Positions 32,868 through 43,809 are shown, counted from the first letter of the stretch. The stretch is DNA of 64,000 bases from Diphasiastrum complanatum (GCA_029204225.1 CM055097.1:69861982-69925981), one strand, 5' to 3'. Notes: a model not told the origin generated them from the letters alone. Translations and numbers: made by a program.

Positions 32868-33137
32868 GAGATTTGCCACACGTGGCAATATGTTTTGTAA
32901 AAATTCTCTAAAGATTTGCCACGCGTGGCACTGCCACGCACATTTAAAATTCAAAAATTCTCCTCTCCCGTCGGAGGAAGGGCCGATGACGAAAATGTTT
33001 TACGGCGTGACACTGCCAGACGTCCATTGCCACGCACTTTGCCACGCGATTGCCATGGACATTGCTACGCGAGGGCCGACGGGCCAAATCTAGTCCACGT
33101 CTTATGGGCGTGGCAATGGGCTTATATTTGTAGTTGT
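32868..33137 (+). repeat. TTGCCACGCG subterminal repeats and CACTA-like right end (unit I)
   Basis: The word TTGCCACGCG or its complement occurs at least seven times, including palindromic forms (GCCACGCGTGGC near 32919, GCCACACGTGGC near 32875) and single copies near 32933, 33029, 33039, 33046 and 33107. The block ends ATTTGTAGTTGTG at about 33137, near the inverted CACTA terminus. This is much more GC-rich than its surroundings. Confidence 0.5.
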
Positions 33138-34503
33138 GTAGAAATATATATTAAAAACAAGTTAGCATCCCATATTACCTTTTAGGTAGAATTGAGCTGG
33201 ACTAGTTAATTGTAAAATTAACTTTAATGGCTGCAATGTCTGTCTTTAATAACTAAAAAATGTCTCATAATGATACCAATACAAGAAGTGCTATTAATCT
33301 TTACTGTTGTTGGCAGATCACGAAGAATCCCCAAGATGCCGAACTGAGCTATTATAACGAGCACCTTTCACCCTAGACCGAGGAGGTCTCAGAAGGAAGA
33401 GAGAAGGATGAAGATGAGAGCCAAGCATGAGAGCCGAGAAATACTAGCTAGGAATACAGTTTTAATTCTTGTGAGCCTCATGGTGAATCCCAAGAGAAGG
33501 AATGACCATGTAGGAGTTAGTAGTATTTCTAGGCAATGCAATAAATGTAGACCCCTCTTAAATAAATTAGAGTGAGCCACCTTTTGATGGTGACCTCTAG
33601 TGGAAGAATTAATTTCACTTGGAATTTGTAAATTAGTGGAATTGCCACTTAGGCTCCACCTGGGAGCCTCATAGTCTATTTAAGAGCCCCCCTCTCTTGT
33701 GAGAGAGCTTACATGTAATGTTATTTGCAATAGAAGATCTTCCATGAGTTCTTGGCATTCTTGAGGCTCCTTGTTCATGACAGCTTTCTTGAGTGATTCT
33801 TTTTTACTTCCATTTCTTGAATGTGGTTGTGGATTAGTTGTGGAATAGATTAATTTCCTGCTTTCTTTTCTTTTGCAATGTGGATTATAGTGGAATAGAT
33901 TTCTTGTTCTTGTTTTTTTTAAAGTAGTTTCAGCATACAAGTAAACTAAACAGGCTGAAAATGTGGAGTAGATTTTGCATAGCCTAGACATTCCAATTCT
34001 TGATGTTCTTGGGCTATTCAAGAATCAAGAGATGGGTATCTCTTGATCTTTGGATTGTCATTATGCTAATAAATATTTAGTTTCTTGTTTCTTGTTTTCA
34101 GTCCCATGAATTGGTAGATTAATCTGAGCATCTTGTTTGTTTCTTTCTAGCGTTTTAGTAGTTAGTGGAAAGAACTAATTGGAATTCATCAACATTGCTT
34201 GTAGATCTGTAGATGAATGGTTTTCAGTTGCATGTGTAATTGTGTCCATGTATTGGAGTAAACGATTACCTAAGCATCCCACTGACAGGCTGGGAAACAT
34301 ACTATAATGAATAATAATCTTTCTGCCTGATATGGCTTTGGACCAAGAAGGTAACACCTAACGAGCCAACCGCCTGGAACGGGCAGAAACACCCGATTTC
34401 AGATATTAGAAATCAAGAAAAGACTGTGTAAAAACAAAAAGTTTTTCCAACAAACATTATCATTTAAACACTAGCATGTATAGTTAATTGTGTTCACCTT
34501 TAG
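33138..34503. other. No gene seen; possible worn LTR near 33540-33760
   Basis: The stretch 33540-33760 has promoter-like content (CTATTTAAGAGCC near 33678, then a leader-like CTCTCTTGTGAGAGAG stem at 33693-33708), as in an LTR, but I find no second copy or primer site. Other frames here have no motif. Confidence 0.4.
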
Positions 34504-34925
34504 CTAATAAAATAGTCTTACATAATAAGTGCATACATCCTCCAACTTCTTAGCCTCACATGTAACTGATAAGTACCACTTAGGTACTCTCTTAATAATT
34601 TCAGCATCGAACTTGCCTTTTGCCATTGGATCTTCTGCATCAAGATCCACTTCCTTCTTCACTTGTACTTTCGCTCCCTCATCAAACGGTTCAGTGATTA
34701 CTTCAGATTGTTTACCTTGACTCATCTCATCAAATGTAGCATCCCTAGAAATCACAAGCTTTTTTGCATTTCTATCATACATCCTGTATGTCTTGGCCTT
34801 CTCATCATATACACACTTGACAACTTTTGCATCCAATTTCCTTCGTTTCTCATCAAGAATATGAGCATAAACATCACAACCAAATACGATCTCCATACGT
34901 TGTGAATAGGCTAATCTTGCCAAAA
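34504..34925 (-). pseudogene. Copia integrase C-terminal fragment
   Basis: The minus strand reads FGCDVYAHILDEKRRKLDAK, YDEKAKTYRMYD, KKLVISRDATFDE and then an acidic linker, the block following the copia integrase core. A gap removes the usual IGY just before YDEKAK. Both ends are truncated; no LTR is attached. Confidence 0.88.
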
Positions 34926-35746
34926 TTTGTTATGCAAATCTATATAGCTACACTTGAAGATATTTTTCTTGTTGGATAGTATAAAATTGTAAATAGCTGA
35001 AAAGTACATTTGTTGGCATATTCCGTTGAACAACATTCAAGCAAATGTTGTGTAATGTTGTTTGCTATGTTTAAGAGAAAATGATTGTGATGTTACGATT
35101 TGGACATAACACGACAAAAACGATCCAATTTTAAAATCTAATATAAGCAAATCACATCATTCAAAACATATATAAAACTTCTTACCAACAACGACATTCA
35201 ATCGCCAATACAATGTGACAACTTTTGTTTTTTTGGGTTTTGCAAATGCATGAATTATAAGTTAGTAGTATATCATTGTGACATTGATTCAACAACAACA
35301 ATTTGAGAAATTGTGACATGCATCAATCCAATTGGAACAATGAAAATCATCATTATACAAACAAATACTGACAACAAAGTAGAAGTATATCCTTGGAAAG
35401 AACCAAGAACAACCGTAGAACCCCGTATCTTGTCAAACAACAAAAAAATAAAAGCGATATAAATGGACAGAAACAATGAAACAAAATCTACACTCTCTAA
35501 TAAATCAATTTCACTACTTGTCACAAATGTCGATTGTTAACAAATTTAAGCAAGTCCATCAAGACTCACAACTATCAAAGAACATCATCATTTATTACTA
35601 GAGAAACTACATAAAAACAAATGAATATCATCAATTATTAAGGAAAGAGAAAAACACAATAATGAATCCACTGAGCAATTTTAGTGAACAAAGAATATAT
35701 GTTAAAGATTTCATACAAAAACATGGAGGAAATTCTAAAAAAATTG
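34926..35746. other. No gene seen
   Basis: AT-rich sequence with one meaningless short frame on the minus strand (35273-35524). Confidence 0.5.
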
Positions 35747-35751
35747 CAAAG

Positions 35752-36165
35752 TGTGAAGAATTGCCAAAAATTGGCAAATCTAGCTTAATCAAAAATCATG
35801 AAGAATAGTGTAAATTTTGTACATAATTGGATTCCACACATGTATGGCCAAAATGCCTCGTGGCAACCCACTCCTAATGTAGGTTAGGTCAAGTCAAGAG
35901 AGTTGGTCATGTCTATTTGGTGGTCATCCCTACTTTATAGGACCTACACCTAAGTTTAAGATAAAAATTTGACCAACTAGCTACCTACCAAGCATAACTC
36001 TAGAATCTAGGCTAGGGTTTCATTTTAGGGCAAGAAGGGTGATTTAACTTCCTTATTACATGCTGGAAATCCACCTAATTTCAAGAAGGAAGTCGAATTT
36101 GCTATGTATTCCAAGCTACCATAGTGAGAAGATCAAAAATTTTGAAGCTCATTGGCAATCTCTCC
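35752..36165 (+). repeat. Family-B 5' LTR, right part missing or diverged
   Basis: Matches 37313-37726 closely (for example GGCAACCCACTCCTAATGTA and AAGTCGAATTTGCTATGTAT). Beyond CATTGGCAATCTC the two copies part. A weak trace, ACATGTGTGGGC at about 36200, suggests the original right half was partly replaced. Confidence 0.85.
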
Positions 36166-36361
36166 CAAACTTGGTAGGGGTCCAAATCCGTACTGTCCAC
36201 ATGTGTGGGCACCTTTGAACCTACATTTAATGCATGGTGTTCATTTGATCCAAAGAAATTCAATTTATGAGCTTTTGATATAATTTTTGGTGAAAATCTT
36301 AGGATAAGCTACCAAGATTGAGTGCCATTGATTAGATTTGACATAGGGTCATGAGTCCTCA

Positions 36362-37078
36362 ATGACAATGGCCGAGTCATCAAATTGCATGCAAATTGTC
36401 CATTCAAGTGTGCATCTTGCAAGGGTGGTGAGCATTGGAGAATCTACTATCTTTGAATACTTTTTGGAAAGTATTAGTAGACATGAGGTGACTTGTTTCT
36501 TACTTTTAAGATTCATTGTGTTTATTACTTTGTATGACAAGACAATGAAATGGGATGCTTTGAAATCTACATTTGTTGTTGGTAAAGCAATTTCATTGGA
36601 TAACTATTTTTGTAATAGTTTGAATAGAATCATAAAAGATAAAACATCATTTGCTTTGGAAATCTTTGTGTCCACATGCTTTGTGCATGATCATTCCAAT
36701 GTAAAGACCAAAGATTATCCTATTTCAATGATAGGAATAATGGAAGTGTTTTGCTCTTCAAGTAGAGATTGTAGAATTTACTTGTTTTCCACCAAAGAAT
36801 TTGTCAATGATGGAAATGTGATCTTTCAAAAGTGGAAGATTTATAAACTTGAAGAAGCACCTTTGGATCAACACCTTATTCAATTCATTGATGGTTTGGA
36901 GTCAAGTGAAGTGGAGGAGCAAGCTCAAGATCCAAGGACTCCAAGAAAAACCTTAGTATCAAGATGGAGTCATCTAGGCTCAATCATATGGATCAAGCAA
37001 GGCACGTTGTCTTTGGCAACATCATGTATGCACTTAATAGTTTTATTGATGTATCTTCAAGTGCACAAAATGCCTTGA
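36362..37078 (+). CDS. 238-codon frame of unknown function inside the family-B element
   Basis: The ATG at 36362 opens a frame to a TGA at 37076-37078. The predicted protein is mixed hydrophobic and charged, with a hydrophobic stretch around residues 48-58 (CFLLLRFIVFITL) and an acidic segment near 190 (ESSEVEEQAQ), then a basic one. I recognise no domain. The frame is intact although the element's own 5' LTR is damaged. It could be captured host sequence or a chance frame. No upstream TATA box or intron is obvious. Confidence 0.4.
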   Translation: MTMAESSNCMQIVHSSVHLARVVSIGESTIFEYFLESISRHEVTCFLLLRFIVFITLYDKTMKWDALKSTFVVGKAISLDNYFCNSLNRIIKDKTSFALEIFVSTCFVHDHSNVKTKDYPISMIGIMEVFCSSSRDCRIYLFSTKEFVNDGNVIFQKWKIYKLEEAPLDQHLIQFIDGLESSEVEEQAQDPRTPRKTLVSRWSHLGSIIWIKQGTLSLATSCMHLIVLLMYLQVHKMP

Positions 37079-37312
37079 AATCCATGGCTTGGCATGATGT
37101 ATAGTTTTTTAAGTGTGCTACATGTATATAGACACATTTGTAAAACATTTTGTAAGGGATCCTTTAAGAGGTGGTGAAAGATTTTTCATGGACATCATTT
37201 TTTATTAGAGTTTCAATAGTTTCTTGTTTGTAACTGGATATTTTAGACATTTCTAAAAGCATTCATTCATCTACCAAGAGAGTTATAGATAGATCAAGCT
37301 AAATTTGAGTAG

Positions 37313-38010
37313 TGTGAAGAAGTGCCAAAAATTGACAAATCTAGTTTGATCAAAAACCATAAATAATAGTGTAAATTTTGTATATAATTGGGTTCCACAC
37401 ATGTATGGCCAAAATGCCTCATGGCAACCCACTCCTAATGTAGGTTAGGTCAAGTCAAGAGAGTTGGTCATGTCTATTTGGTGGTTATCCCTAATTTATA
37501 GGACCTAGACCTAAGTTTAAGGTGAAAATTTGACCAACTAACTACCTACCAAACATAACTCTAGGATCTAGGCTAGGGTTTCATTTTAAGGCAAGAAAGG
37601 TGAATTAACCTCATTATTATATGCTGAAAATCCACCTAACTTCAAGAAGGAAGTCGAATTTGCTATGTATTCCAAGCTTCCATAATGAGAAGTTAGAAAA
37701 TTTTTGGAACTCATTGGCAATCTCAAGCTAGTTCACTACGTACATTGAGTTTTTGTGATCCAAATGAAACCAAATCAATTTCTACTTATTTCTTAGGTCG
37801 AATGTCGTACTACAGCCTGTAGTACACATGTGTGGGCTTAGATTTCAATGTTGATCAATGCTTTTGATTGTTAATGCTTGTTGTTTGTCAAATTGCCAAT
37901 CTAGATCAACTTTTTTGTGTCTAGTTTTTTTATAGATTATTAAGCAAGCATCCAATCACTCGTGGATCTTTTGTAGATCCATTTATAGTCCTAAATACAG
38001 TACTTTCACA
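37313..38010 (+). repeat. Family-B 3' LTR
   Basis: 698 bp, TGTGAAGA...TTTCACA, with CACATGTGTG at about 37827-37836. It shares its right half (AGATCCATTTATAGTCCT, GTACTTTCACA) with the solo LTR at 19925-20663. Confidence 0.88.
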
Positions 38011-38324
38011 CAAAGTACAAAAAAAATCAACGATTCTCCTAAAACAAAATAATTTATCTAGACTCATTCAACAACTCATGGGCCAAAATGCTCAAAATAT
38101 AACAAAGTCATATAACAAATTTATCCTTTTTAATTAGGATTTTGATCGATTCAGACTTTGGGCCATTTTGGTCCATTGTTTGAAAAAGCCAACAAGTACA
38201 AAAATGGAATCAACATCTTTTTCTAAAAAACAACTTTGTACAAAACTTATAATAAATTGGCTTTTAAAATAAATAACAACAAATATTATAGATTTAATCT
38301 AACATTTAGATGTCTCTTAAAGGA

Positions 38325-38640
38325 AGAAACTTCCTGTTTTTGTTAATAAAAGATGGGCAAATTCATCAGAGTACAAAAGAATGCATGTTGAAAGCGTAAA
38401 AGCCATAAGGCGAATTGAGATACTGTACAACTATAACAAAGCAACAATCTCACAGAGTATCTACATAAAGTCTACTGCTTGGTGTAAGTCGCTAGTTAAG
38501 ACAGTCGGAAGTTTAGGTAGTGCAGGAAGCTGTGAAGCAGCCGTTCCTGCAACTACGGCACGTCAAAGTATTGCAAGTGCCTGAGTGCATTGTAAAATCA
38601 TAAAAACTCGTTGACAATAACAAGCCGTAATGATAGATTT
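38325..38640 (-). mobile_element. Second LINE copy, 3' end only
   Basis: The minus strand repeats 23760-24080 of the LINE: the last 50 codons (ACAATGCACTCAGGCACTTG through CGACTTACA), the stop, the 3' UTR and AAACAGGAAGTTTC. Identity is high by eye. The A run of the first copy is replaced by TTAATAAAAAC. It is severely 5'-truncated, as usual for LINE insertions. Confidence 0.85.
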
Positions 38641-38847
38641 CTTAAAAACTTACAACAAACTACTATCTAAATTTTAAAATTACAAAATAATTACACAATA
38701 ATTTATCACAACTCTTAAAATTTTAAACAAATCTTAAAATTTTAAAATTCATGCTATTATGACAACATGCCATGTGGTACAATGCCACATAGTCCTTGTT
38801 TGGTTGATTTGCATGGAGATCATTGTATAAAAGTGGGCAACGACGAG

Positions 38848-40308
38848 TTATATAGAATGGATCGATGCATGCGTAGTTGTTGCTGCTTGAATAAAAGCAT
38901 GCAAGGCGGTGTAAGAAGATCCAGCTTCTGCGACAGACCTGGCTACCTTTTCCTTCAGTGCTGTGGCCCTGCTCCTCACTGTTCGCCCGTTCTCCTCCTG
39001 CATCAGCTCCCTCACTGCTTTCTCTATCGCCCCACTCTCCGCAACGTCATCTGCTGCCCTCTGTAGCTTCACTCCCACCTTCAGCTGCTCTGTCACCATC
39101 CTGCTGTTCAGGTTTTGCTCTGCGAATTGAGGTAGAGGCAACATTGGCACCCCGCTGCAGATGCTCTCTAGGGTGGAGTTCCAACCGCAGTGGGTCATGA
39201 AGCCACCTGTGGAGGGATGTGACAGGATGAAGAGCTGTGGAGCCCAGGTGGAGATGATCAGGCCACGGCTACGGGTTCGAGAAAGAAAACCTTCTGGAAG
39301 TATACAGGCTTTTGAGGTGGATGGTGGTAATCTTAAAATCCAAAGGAATGCTTGCCGGCAGGCATCCAAAGCTTTGGCTATCTCTTGGTTCTGACGAATG
39401 CTCAGAATAGCTACGCTACCAAATGAGATGTACAATACTGAAGAGGGTGCTTGTGCGTCCAACCACTGCAAGCACTCATTATTTGTCTCCAATGCTTCTT
39501 TGTCAATGAGTTTGCCCTTGAAGAACTTGGAAGGAAGTATCGGGCCTAATGGGTAAATGGGTACCTTATTTGGGTTGATCGCTTCAATTCTTAGTGCATC
39601 TATTGCTTCTCCTTCGATTTCAAAGAGACTATTAACCAGCATTCCGGATGACTCGTGAAGCCTAGGTATGTTGCGGAATGAATAATCCCTCCATTCCTTC
39701 GGGGCGCTCTGCCGCCAGTCCCATGGCAACTCGGAGGTATCCAACGGCGGAAGTCCGGGAATTACGATATCCCTAACATCGGGAGCCACGGGTGCTATGC
39801 CCTGTTCAATGAAGCGAGGCAGATATAACATAACAGCAAGACATGATGCTGGTGAAGGATAGAACACATATCGTGGAATCTTAAATTTGTTGGCTGTATC
39901 CTGTGACCATGACATAAAGAAGTCGCTGATAATACACTGCGGAGGAGGTACAGAACTATCCTTTGAATCTTCGAAGAACTCATTCATCGTTTGCTCGAAT
40001 GCTGGAACCATATTCTCAACGACTTTGATTGTGGTCAGAAAGCTATCGACACCTTGATCTACGCCGTGCTTTTCAAGTGGCACCTTGTCTGGAAGTTCTA
40101 TCAATCGAATGCTCGGACTTAATCCCGAGCCATGGCTGTTTCTGATCCCTTCAATTCTGTGCTCTGGACATATAAAGCTAACTATGAAGCCTTGAGAGGC
40201 CAGCGTCTCTGCAAACTGGATTGCCGGTATGATATGCCCGTGAGTAGGAAAAGGAAGCAATACAGCATGAGGAGCTTGAGCTTGAGCTTGAATTTGCACC
40301 CTAGCCAT
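38848..40308 (-). CDS. UDP-glycosyltransferase (family 1, plant UGT)
   Basis: An intronless 486-residue GT-B enzyme expected to move a sugar from a UDP-sugar to a small acceptor in the cytosol. The N-terminal half has PHAVLLPFPTHGHIIPA with the catalytic His at residue 25, and the partner Asp at 129 (CIISDFF). The C-terminal half has APSSVLYISFGSVAIL and the complete 44-residue PSPG sugar-donor box at 355-398, with Trp at box position 22 and Gln at the last position, the pattern usually linked to UDP-glucose. The acceptor cannot be predicted. I start at the ATG at 40308. The open frame runs 22 codons further but reaches no ATG, and the short N-terminus fits the family. Length is typical (450-500). 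A frameshifted copy lies at 61795-63237. Confidence 0.93.
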   Translation of the reverse strand: MARVQIQAQAQAPHAVLLPFPTHGHIIPAIQFAETLASQGFIVSFICPEHRIEGIRNSHGSGLSPSIRLIELPDKVPLEKHGVDQGVDSFLTTIKVVENMVPAFEQTMNEFFEDSKDSSVPPPQCIISDFFMSWSQDTANKFKIPRYVFYPSPASCLAVMLYLPRFIEQGIAPVAPDVRDIVIPGLPPLDTSELPWDWRQSAPKEWRDYSFRNIPRLHESSGMLVNSLFEIEGEAIDALRIEAINPNKVPIYPLGPILPSKFFKGKLIDKEALETNNECLQWLDAQAPSSVLYISFGSVAILSIRQNQEIAKALDACRQAFLWILRLPPSTSKACILPEGFLSRTRSRGLIISTWAPQLFILSHPSTGGFMTHCGWNSTLESICSGVPMLPLPQFAEQNLNSRMVTEQLKVGVKLQRAADDVAESGAIEKAVRELMQEENGRTVRSRATALKEKVARSVAEAGSSYTALHAFIQAATTTHASIHSI

Positions 40309-40640
40309 GGCTAACTCGAAAACTGAGATCAAACAGCCCACCTTATGTTTGCTATGTATCGATCGGCGCTGCAACAGCTAAAAAAAACTCAAAACTCAGA
40401 TCTCTAATAAGCAAACCTCTTAGTCTACTGATGATCAAGCATCACGCGGAAGAGATGAGAGAAAAGCCATCAAGCGGTGGAGCAGAGGAGAAGATTAGGA
40501 GAGCCATCAAGCCATCCGATTTGCGTTGACACCGATGCAACGGTATGCATGTAGTCTGGCCCAATGAGAGCAGTATGAGAGCCCCAATTATAATACTATA
40601 ATGAGAGCCCAATTATAATACTAGTCGGCATGCATCCCAT
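40309..40640 (-). promoter_or_regulatory. Upstream region of the glycosyltransferase
   Basis: Leader and promoter area for the leftward gene. A 23-26 bp tandem duplication (ATGAGAGCCCAATTATAATA type) lies at about 40576-40625 and provides two AT-rich cores that could act as TATA elements (TATTATAATT on the minus strand). The start of transcription cannot be placed. Confidence 0.4.
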
Positions 40641-42050
40641 CACCACCCGTGCTGCTGGCAATAACTGTCTTTTCAATAAAACAGCGGTCCAGTGGATTTG
40701 GTACCCTGATGTATTGTCTAGAGTCTATAGTCCTGGCCTATCCATGAGTTTATACCATTATAGGGTATAGGACGGTATCAATAATTGGTATGAATAATTG
40801 CTATGAACATGGTATCACAAAACCTAGCCCAATGTATATGATTTTATAATACTGGGGTTTAGAATCAGACACCTAGTATTAATTATCTTACTATTCATAT
40901 TATCACCTTATTTTGAGAGATTTTATGCATTTTTGCCATGGTATTAATAGTAGTAATACTTTTAGAATTTTTTTAAAATATTTTAATTTTTTTATATCTC
41001 AAATTATGATATTTACTCTTGAATTTTTTTTTAACAATTCGTACATGTTTATATCGAGGTTGATAATCGGATGGTATCACCCTTGTGATACCAGCCCGGT
41101 TTATATCAGTCTACAACTCGTATACTTCCGTATATTGATACTCATCTGGTCTAAATTTTTTTCATAAACTACAATACCATGATCCGGGTGATATCAAAAA
41201 TTTTGATACCCGCCCAATACTAGTTTGTACCAAATGTTTGACATGGCATCTCAAAGGACAATAATGTGTATTCAAGTTGACATTACATTCCCACGGACAA
41301 TAATGTGTGTTCAAGTTGACATCGCATCCCAAAATATATAAATGTGTGTTCAGATTGACATTGCATCCCAAAAGATTCCTTTTAAACACGCATTCGTCTT
41401 GTTTAGCTTTTGATTTTTTTGATATCGTAGCTTGGCATGCCTTTTTGGCCTTGCCTTGCTTGCAAGGAAGACTTAGCATTCATTTCGCTTGTGTTTTGAT
41501 TTTGATTCAAATGACATATGTCAATATGTTTTTTTTTTTCATTCCCTGGTTTTTGTGAGTACATCTGACATTTAAATAAATTGCCTAGTTTTTAAGTTTT
41601 TGGAACAGTCTCAATTAATTTTGAACCTTTCCAAACTCCATTTTCAGAACAGCACACCAAATTAAACATATTTTTGATATAATTAATACTTTGATTAATC
41701 CATCTAAATTGGTATCATCTAACAATAAAAACATCGTTCAAATTGACAATACTTTCAGTATAACTGCAACAACATGATGACTAGTGTCTGAATATATTCA
41801 AACATCTTATGCGATATTTTGAAACTAATTTTGAATCTCACATTCAAATGAAAATATTCAAACACAACTAATTTAGAATCTCACATTCAAACGAAAATAT
41901 TGAAACATCTTATAAGACATTGAACAAACATCCATAACAACTGGTTTTGAAAATGAGTTTGTCTATTATATTGTGGAAAATGGCGGTAACAACCCCTACC
42001 GCCTAGGGCATTTACAATCTATTACAAAATATATGCATCTATGCATTGCC
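40641..42050. other. No gene seen
   Basis: AT-rich spacer. A local 48-50 bp tandem repeat is listed separately. Paired near-copies of GATTTTGAAACTAATTTTGAATCTCACATTCAAA-like sequence occur at 41815-41900 and suggest further small duplications. Confidence 0.5.
41235..41375. repeat. Tandem repeat, three units of about 48-52 bp
   Basis: The core AATGTGTGTTCAAGTTGACAT followed by GCATCCCA is repeated at about 41261, 41302 and 41341, with spacer changes. On the minus strand each unit spells GCxVNLNTH, which is only a translation of the repeat. Confidence 0.75.
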
Positions 42051-42870
42051 CTAAGTATTATCTGAACCTGAATCTAATTCCACATTGTCAAGACCCACAT
42101 CCCTCGACTGCGGTTCTCCAGAAGACTGGCTTTCAGAACCCGACTGCAAAGATCTTACAACATCGAGATAAGACTTAGTCACCCCGATGTTTTCCGGAGT
42201 GTCAACGCATATAAGTTTGCGACCCATGACATTTAATAACAGCGCCACACAATAAGATAAACTGAACGCAGACCGACCATTCAGAAGCAGAGAAAGACTC
42301 AACAATGGAGTTGATGTCTTCCCAATGTTTTGCTCTGTTTTTAGCAGCCGGACTACAAGTCACAAATGTTTTAGGCACCTTCCCTTGATCGCCAAAACAC
42401 AGACTCAAAAATTTGAGTTTATTATGCACACAGGTGCTCAGATCACTTGGTGCATCAGCATTATACAAGACATATAGAACAGGTTGCAAATCTTGCATTT
42501 GCATCCCACCTTGTTTTAGAGGGGTAGCAAGCTCGTGATAACCCTCAAATATCGAGAGTTTTATGTCGTGCATTGATTTTAAGCTTCCCTTGACTCTCTC
42601 TTTAATATTTTGTTCCAAAAATAGTACAATAACACACAATTTGTGTTCTGCCATGAGGGTGGCCAAGTAGTGTCGCACTAATGTAGTGATGTAACTTGAA
42701 CTAATCGACTCGATATCATAAAAAATGTATAGTGTGAGACTCTCCCAAGCAGATGAAGGAACGGCCATGAAGTTCGATTCATCGACCCCGCAACAAATCG
42801 CTTCATTTCCTTTGGAGGTTTTCACTTTGCAAAAAAAATCTCCAAGAAGTGCCAATGCTACTCCCCGCAT
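42051..42870 (-). pseudogene. Unrecognised reading frame, one frameshift
   Basis: From the ATG at 42870 a frame of 222 codons runs to 42202. An overlapping frame carries on to 42051 with a natural-looking acidic, Ser-rich end (QSGSESQSSGEPQSRD). The likely shift is near 42225-42245. The sequence has evenly spread charged and hydrophobic residues, for example FMAVPSSAWESLTLYIFYD, LMAEHKLCVIVLFLEQNIKE and VLYVLYNADAPSDLSTCV, unlike a random frame. I cannot assign it to a family. It lies just outside the 3' LTR-K and may be host sequence or transposon cargo. Confidence 0.45.
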
Positions 42871-43039
42871 GACTTTGTCTCTGGCTTATTTTTTTTTGTA
42901 TTTTTTTAACAAATTGTGTTAAAGAAGGTGGTATGGCAGTCTGCAGCTTAGATGATATGCTTCTGCTTGTAGCCGCTCTAATCTAATCATAGGCAAACTT
43001 TTAATGATAGATGAGGATAGGAGCTTTATTGCCTCTTTG

Positions 43040-43809
43040 TGTAGCGCAGGCATCCCAAAGGGAGCCGGAAACCACGACTTGGCTTCCCAGCCTTCAACTC
43101 TTGCCATCCAAACCCACTTGACATACAAGCAGCCAACTCGCCAACAACGATCAGGCTTAACCAACTTGAAGTTCCGAAAACCAACATTGAGATCCAACCT
43201 GGCGCCATGCCAGATCGGGGGTTCCGATGTGGGTGACTTCCCTCCAAGCAAGCCGCCCGACATACATCAAACTTAACCAACTCGAAGCTTCGTTACAAAC
43301 GAGTAACATCCATTCCAAGCAAGCGATCTGACTTACATCAGACTTAACCAGCTGAAAGCTTCGTCACTAGCGCTGGAAGCCAACCTGGCGCCATGCCAGA
43401 CTGGACAGCCATAAACAGATAACTTCCACCCAAGCAAGCCATCCAACTCAGCCGAGAGGTTAGAGCCCATTCCCCAAGAGCTTAACCCATTCACGTTCAT
43501 GCAAGGAACACTCAGAACCACAAGCCGCGACAGATATGGAGACAACCAGTTCCTGGACCAAATGGTCCCAACAGCATAACGTTGGCGCCACGGACCGAAT
43601 GGTCCTGACGGCATACCACTGGCGCCGCGGACCGAATAGTCCCGACGACATACCGCTGGCGTCCCGGGATACGACACTCAACTATGTGCCAACTTAAAAA
43701 TTTTGAAGCGGCCTTACAACTGGCACTTTTACCGAACACTGAAACCCAAAGGTAATCAGAGTCAGTTTGAGAAAAATCCCACTTTATTGATAAATCTGAG
43801 AAGGTTACA
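43040..43809 (-). repeat. LTR-K, minus-strand copy
   Basis: About 770 bp in inverted orientation to 49913-50623. Read leftward it starts TGTAACCTTCTCAG at 43809 and ends near CGCTACA at 43040, matching GTTACA of the other copy. The two share TTTATCAATAAAGTGGGATTTTTC, GGTTTCAGTGTTCGGTAAAA and CCCTTTGGGATGCCT. This copy has a tandem GGCGCC/CCGAATGGTCC segment (43560-43660) that is shorter in the other. No primer site follows its end, so it is a 3' or solo LTR. Confidence 0.85.

Larger units (their letters stand above)
35752..38010 (+). mobile_element. Family-B LTR element, short and non-autonomous, with target duplications
   Basis: The 2.26-kb unit starts TGTGAAGAA and ends TACTTTCACA, and is flanked by CAAAG on both sides (35747-35751 and 38011-38015). 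Its two ends carry direct repeats (from 35752 and from 37313) of over 400 bp with high identity, which are its LTRs. No gag, protease, integrase or RT motif exists inside. It holds one 238-codon frame. The 5' LTR has lost its right part after about 36165, and no Met-tRNA primer site is present, so this copy could not be reverse transcribed normally again. Confidence 0.88.

Noticed and set aside
32622-33093. Serine-leucine or arginine-glutamate repeat proteins over the CT run
   Set aside because: They are translations of (CT)37 and its flanks with no independent support.
40309-40374. A 22-codon N-terminal extension of the glycosyltransferase
   Set aside because: The frame is open, but the extension starts at TTG with no ATG; the ATG at 40308 gives the normal family N-terminus.
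43333-43739. Overlapping GC-rich frames in LTR-K
   Set aside because: They fall inside the LTR, repeat a SGMSSGPFGP-like pattern from a small tandem repeat, and have no counterpart in the other LTR-K copy.
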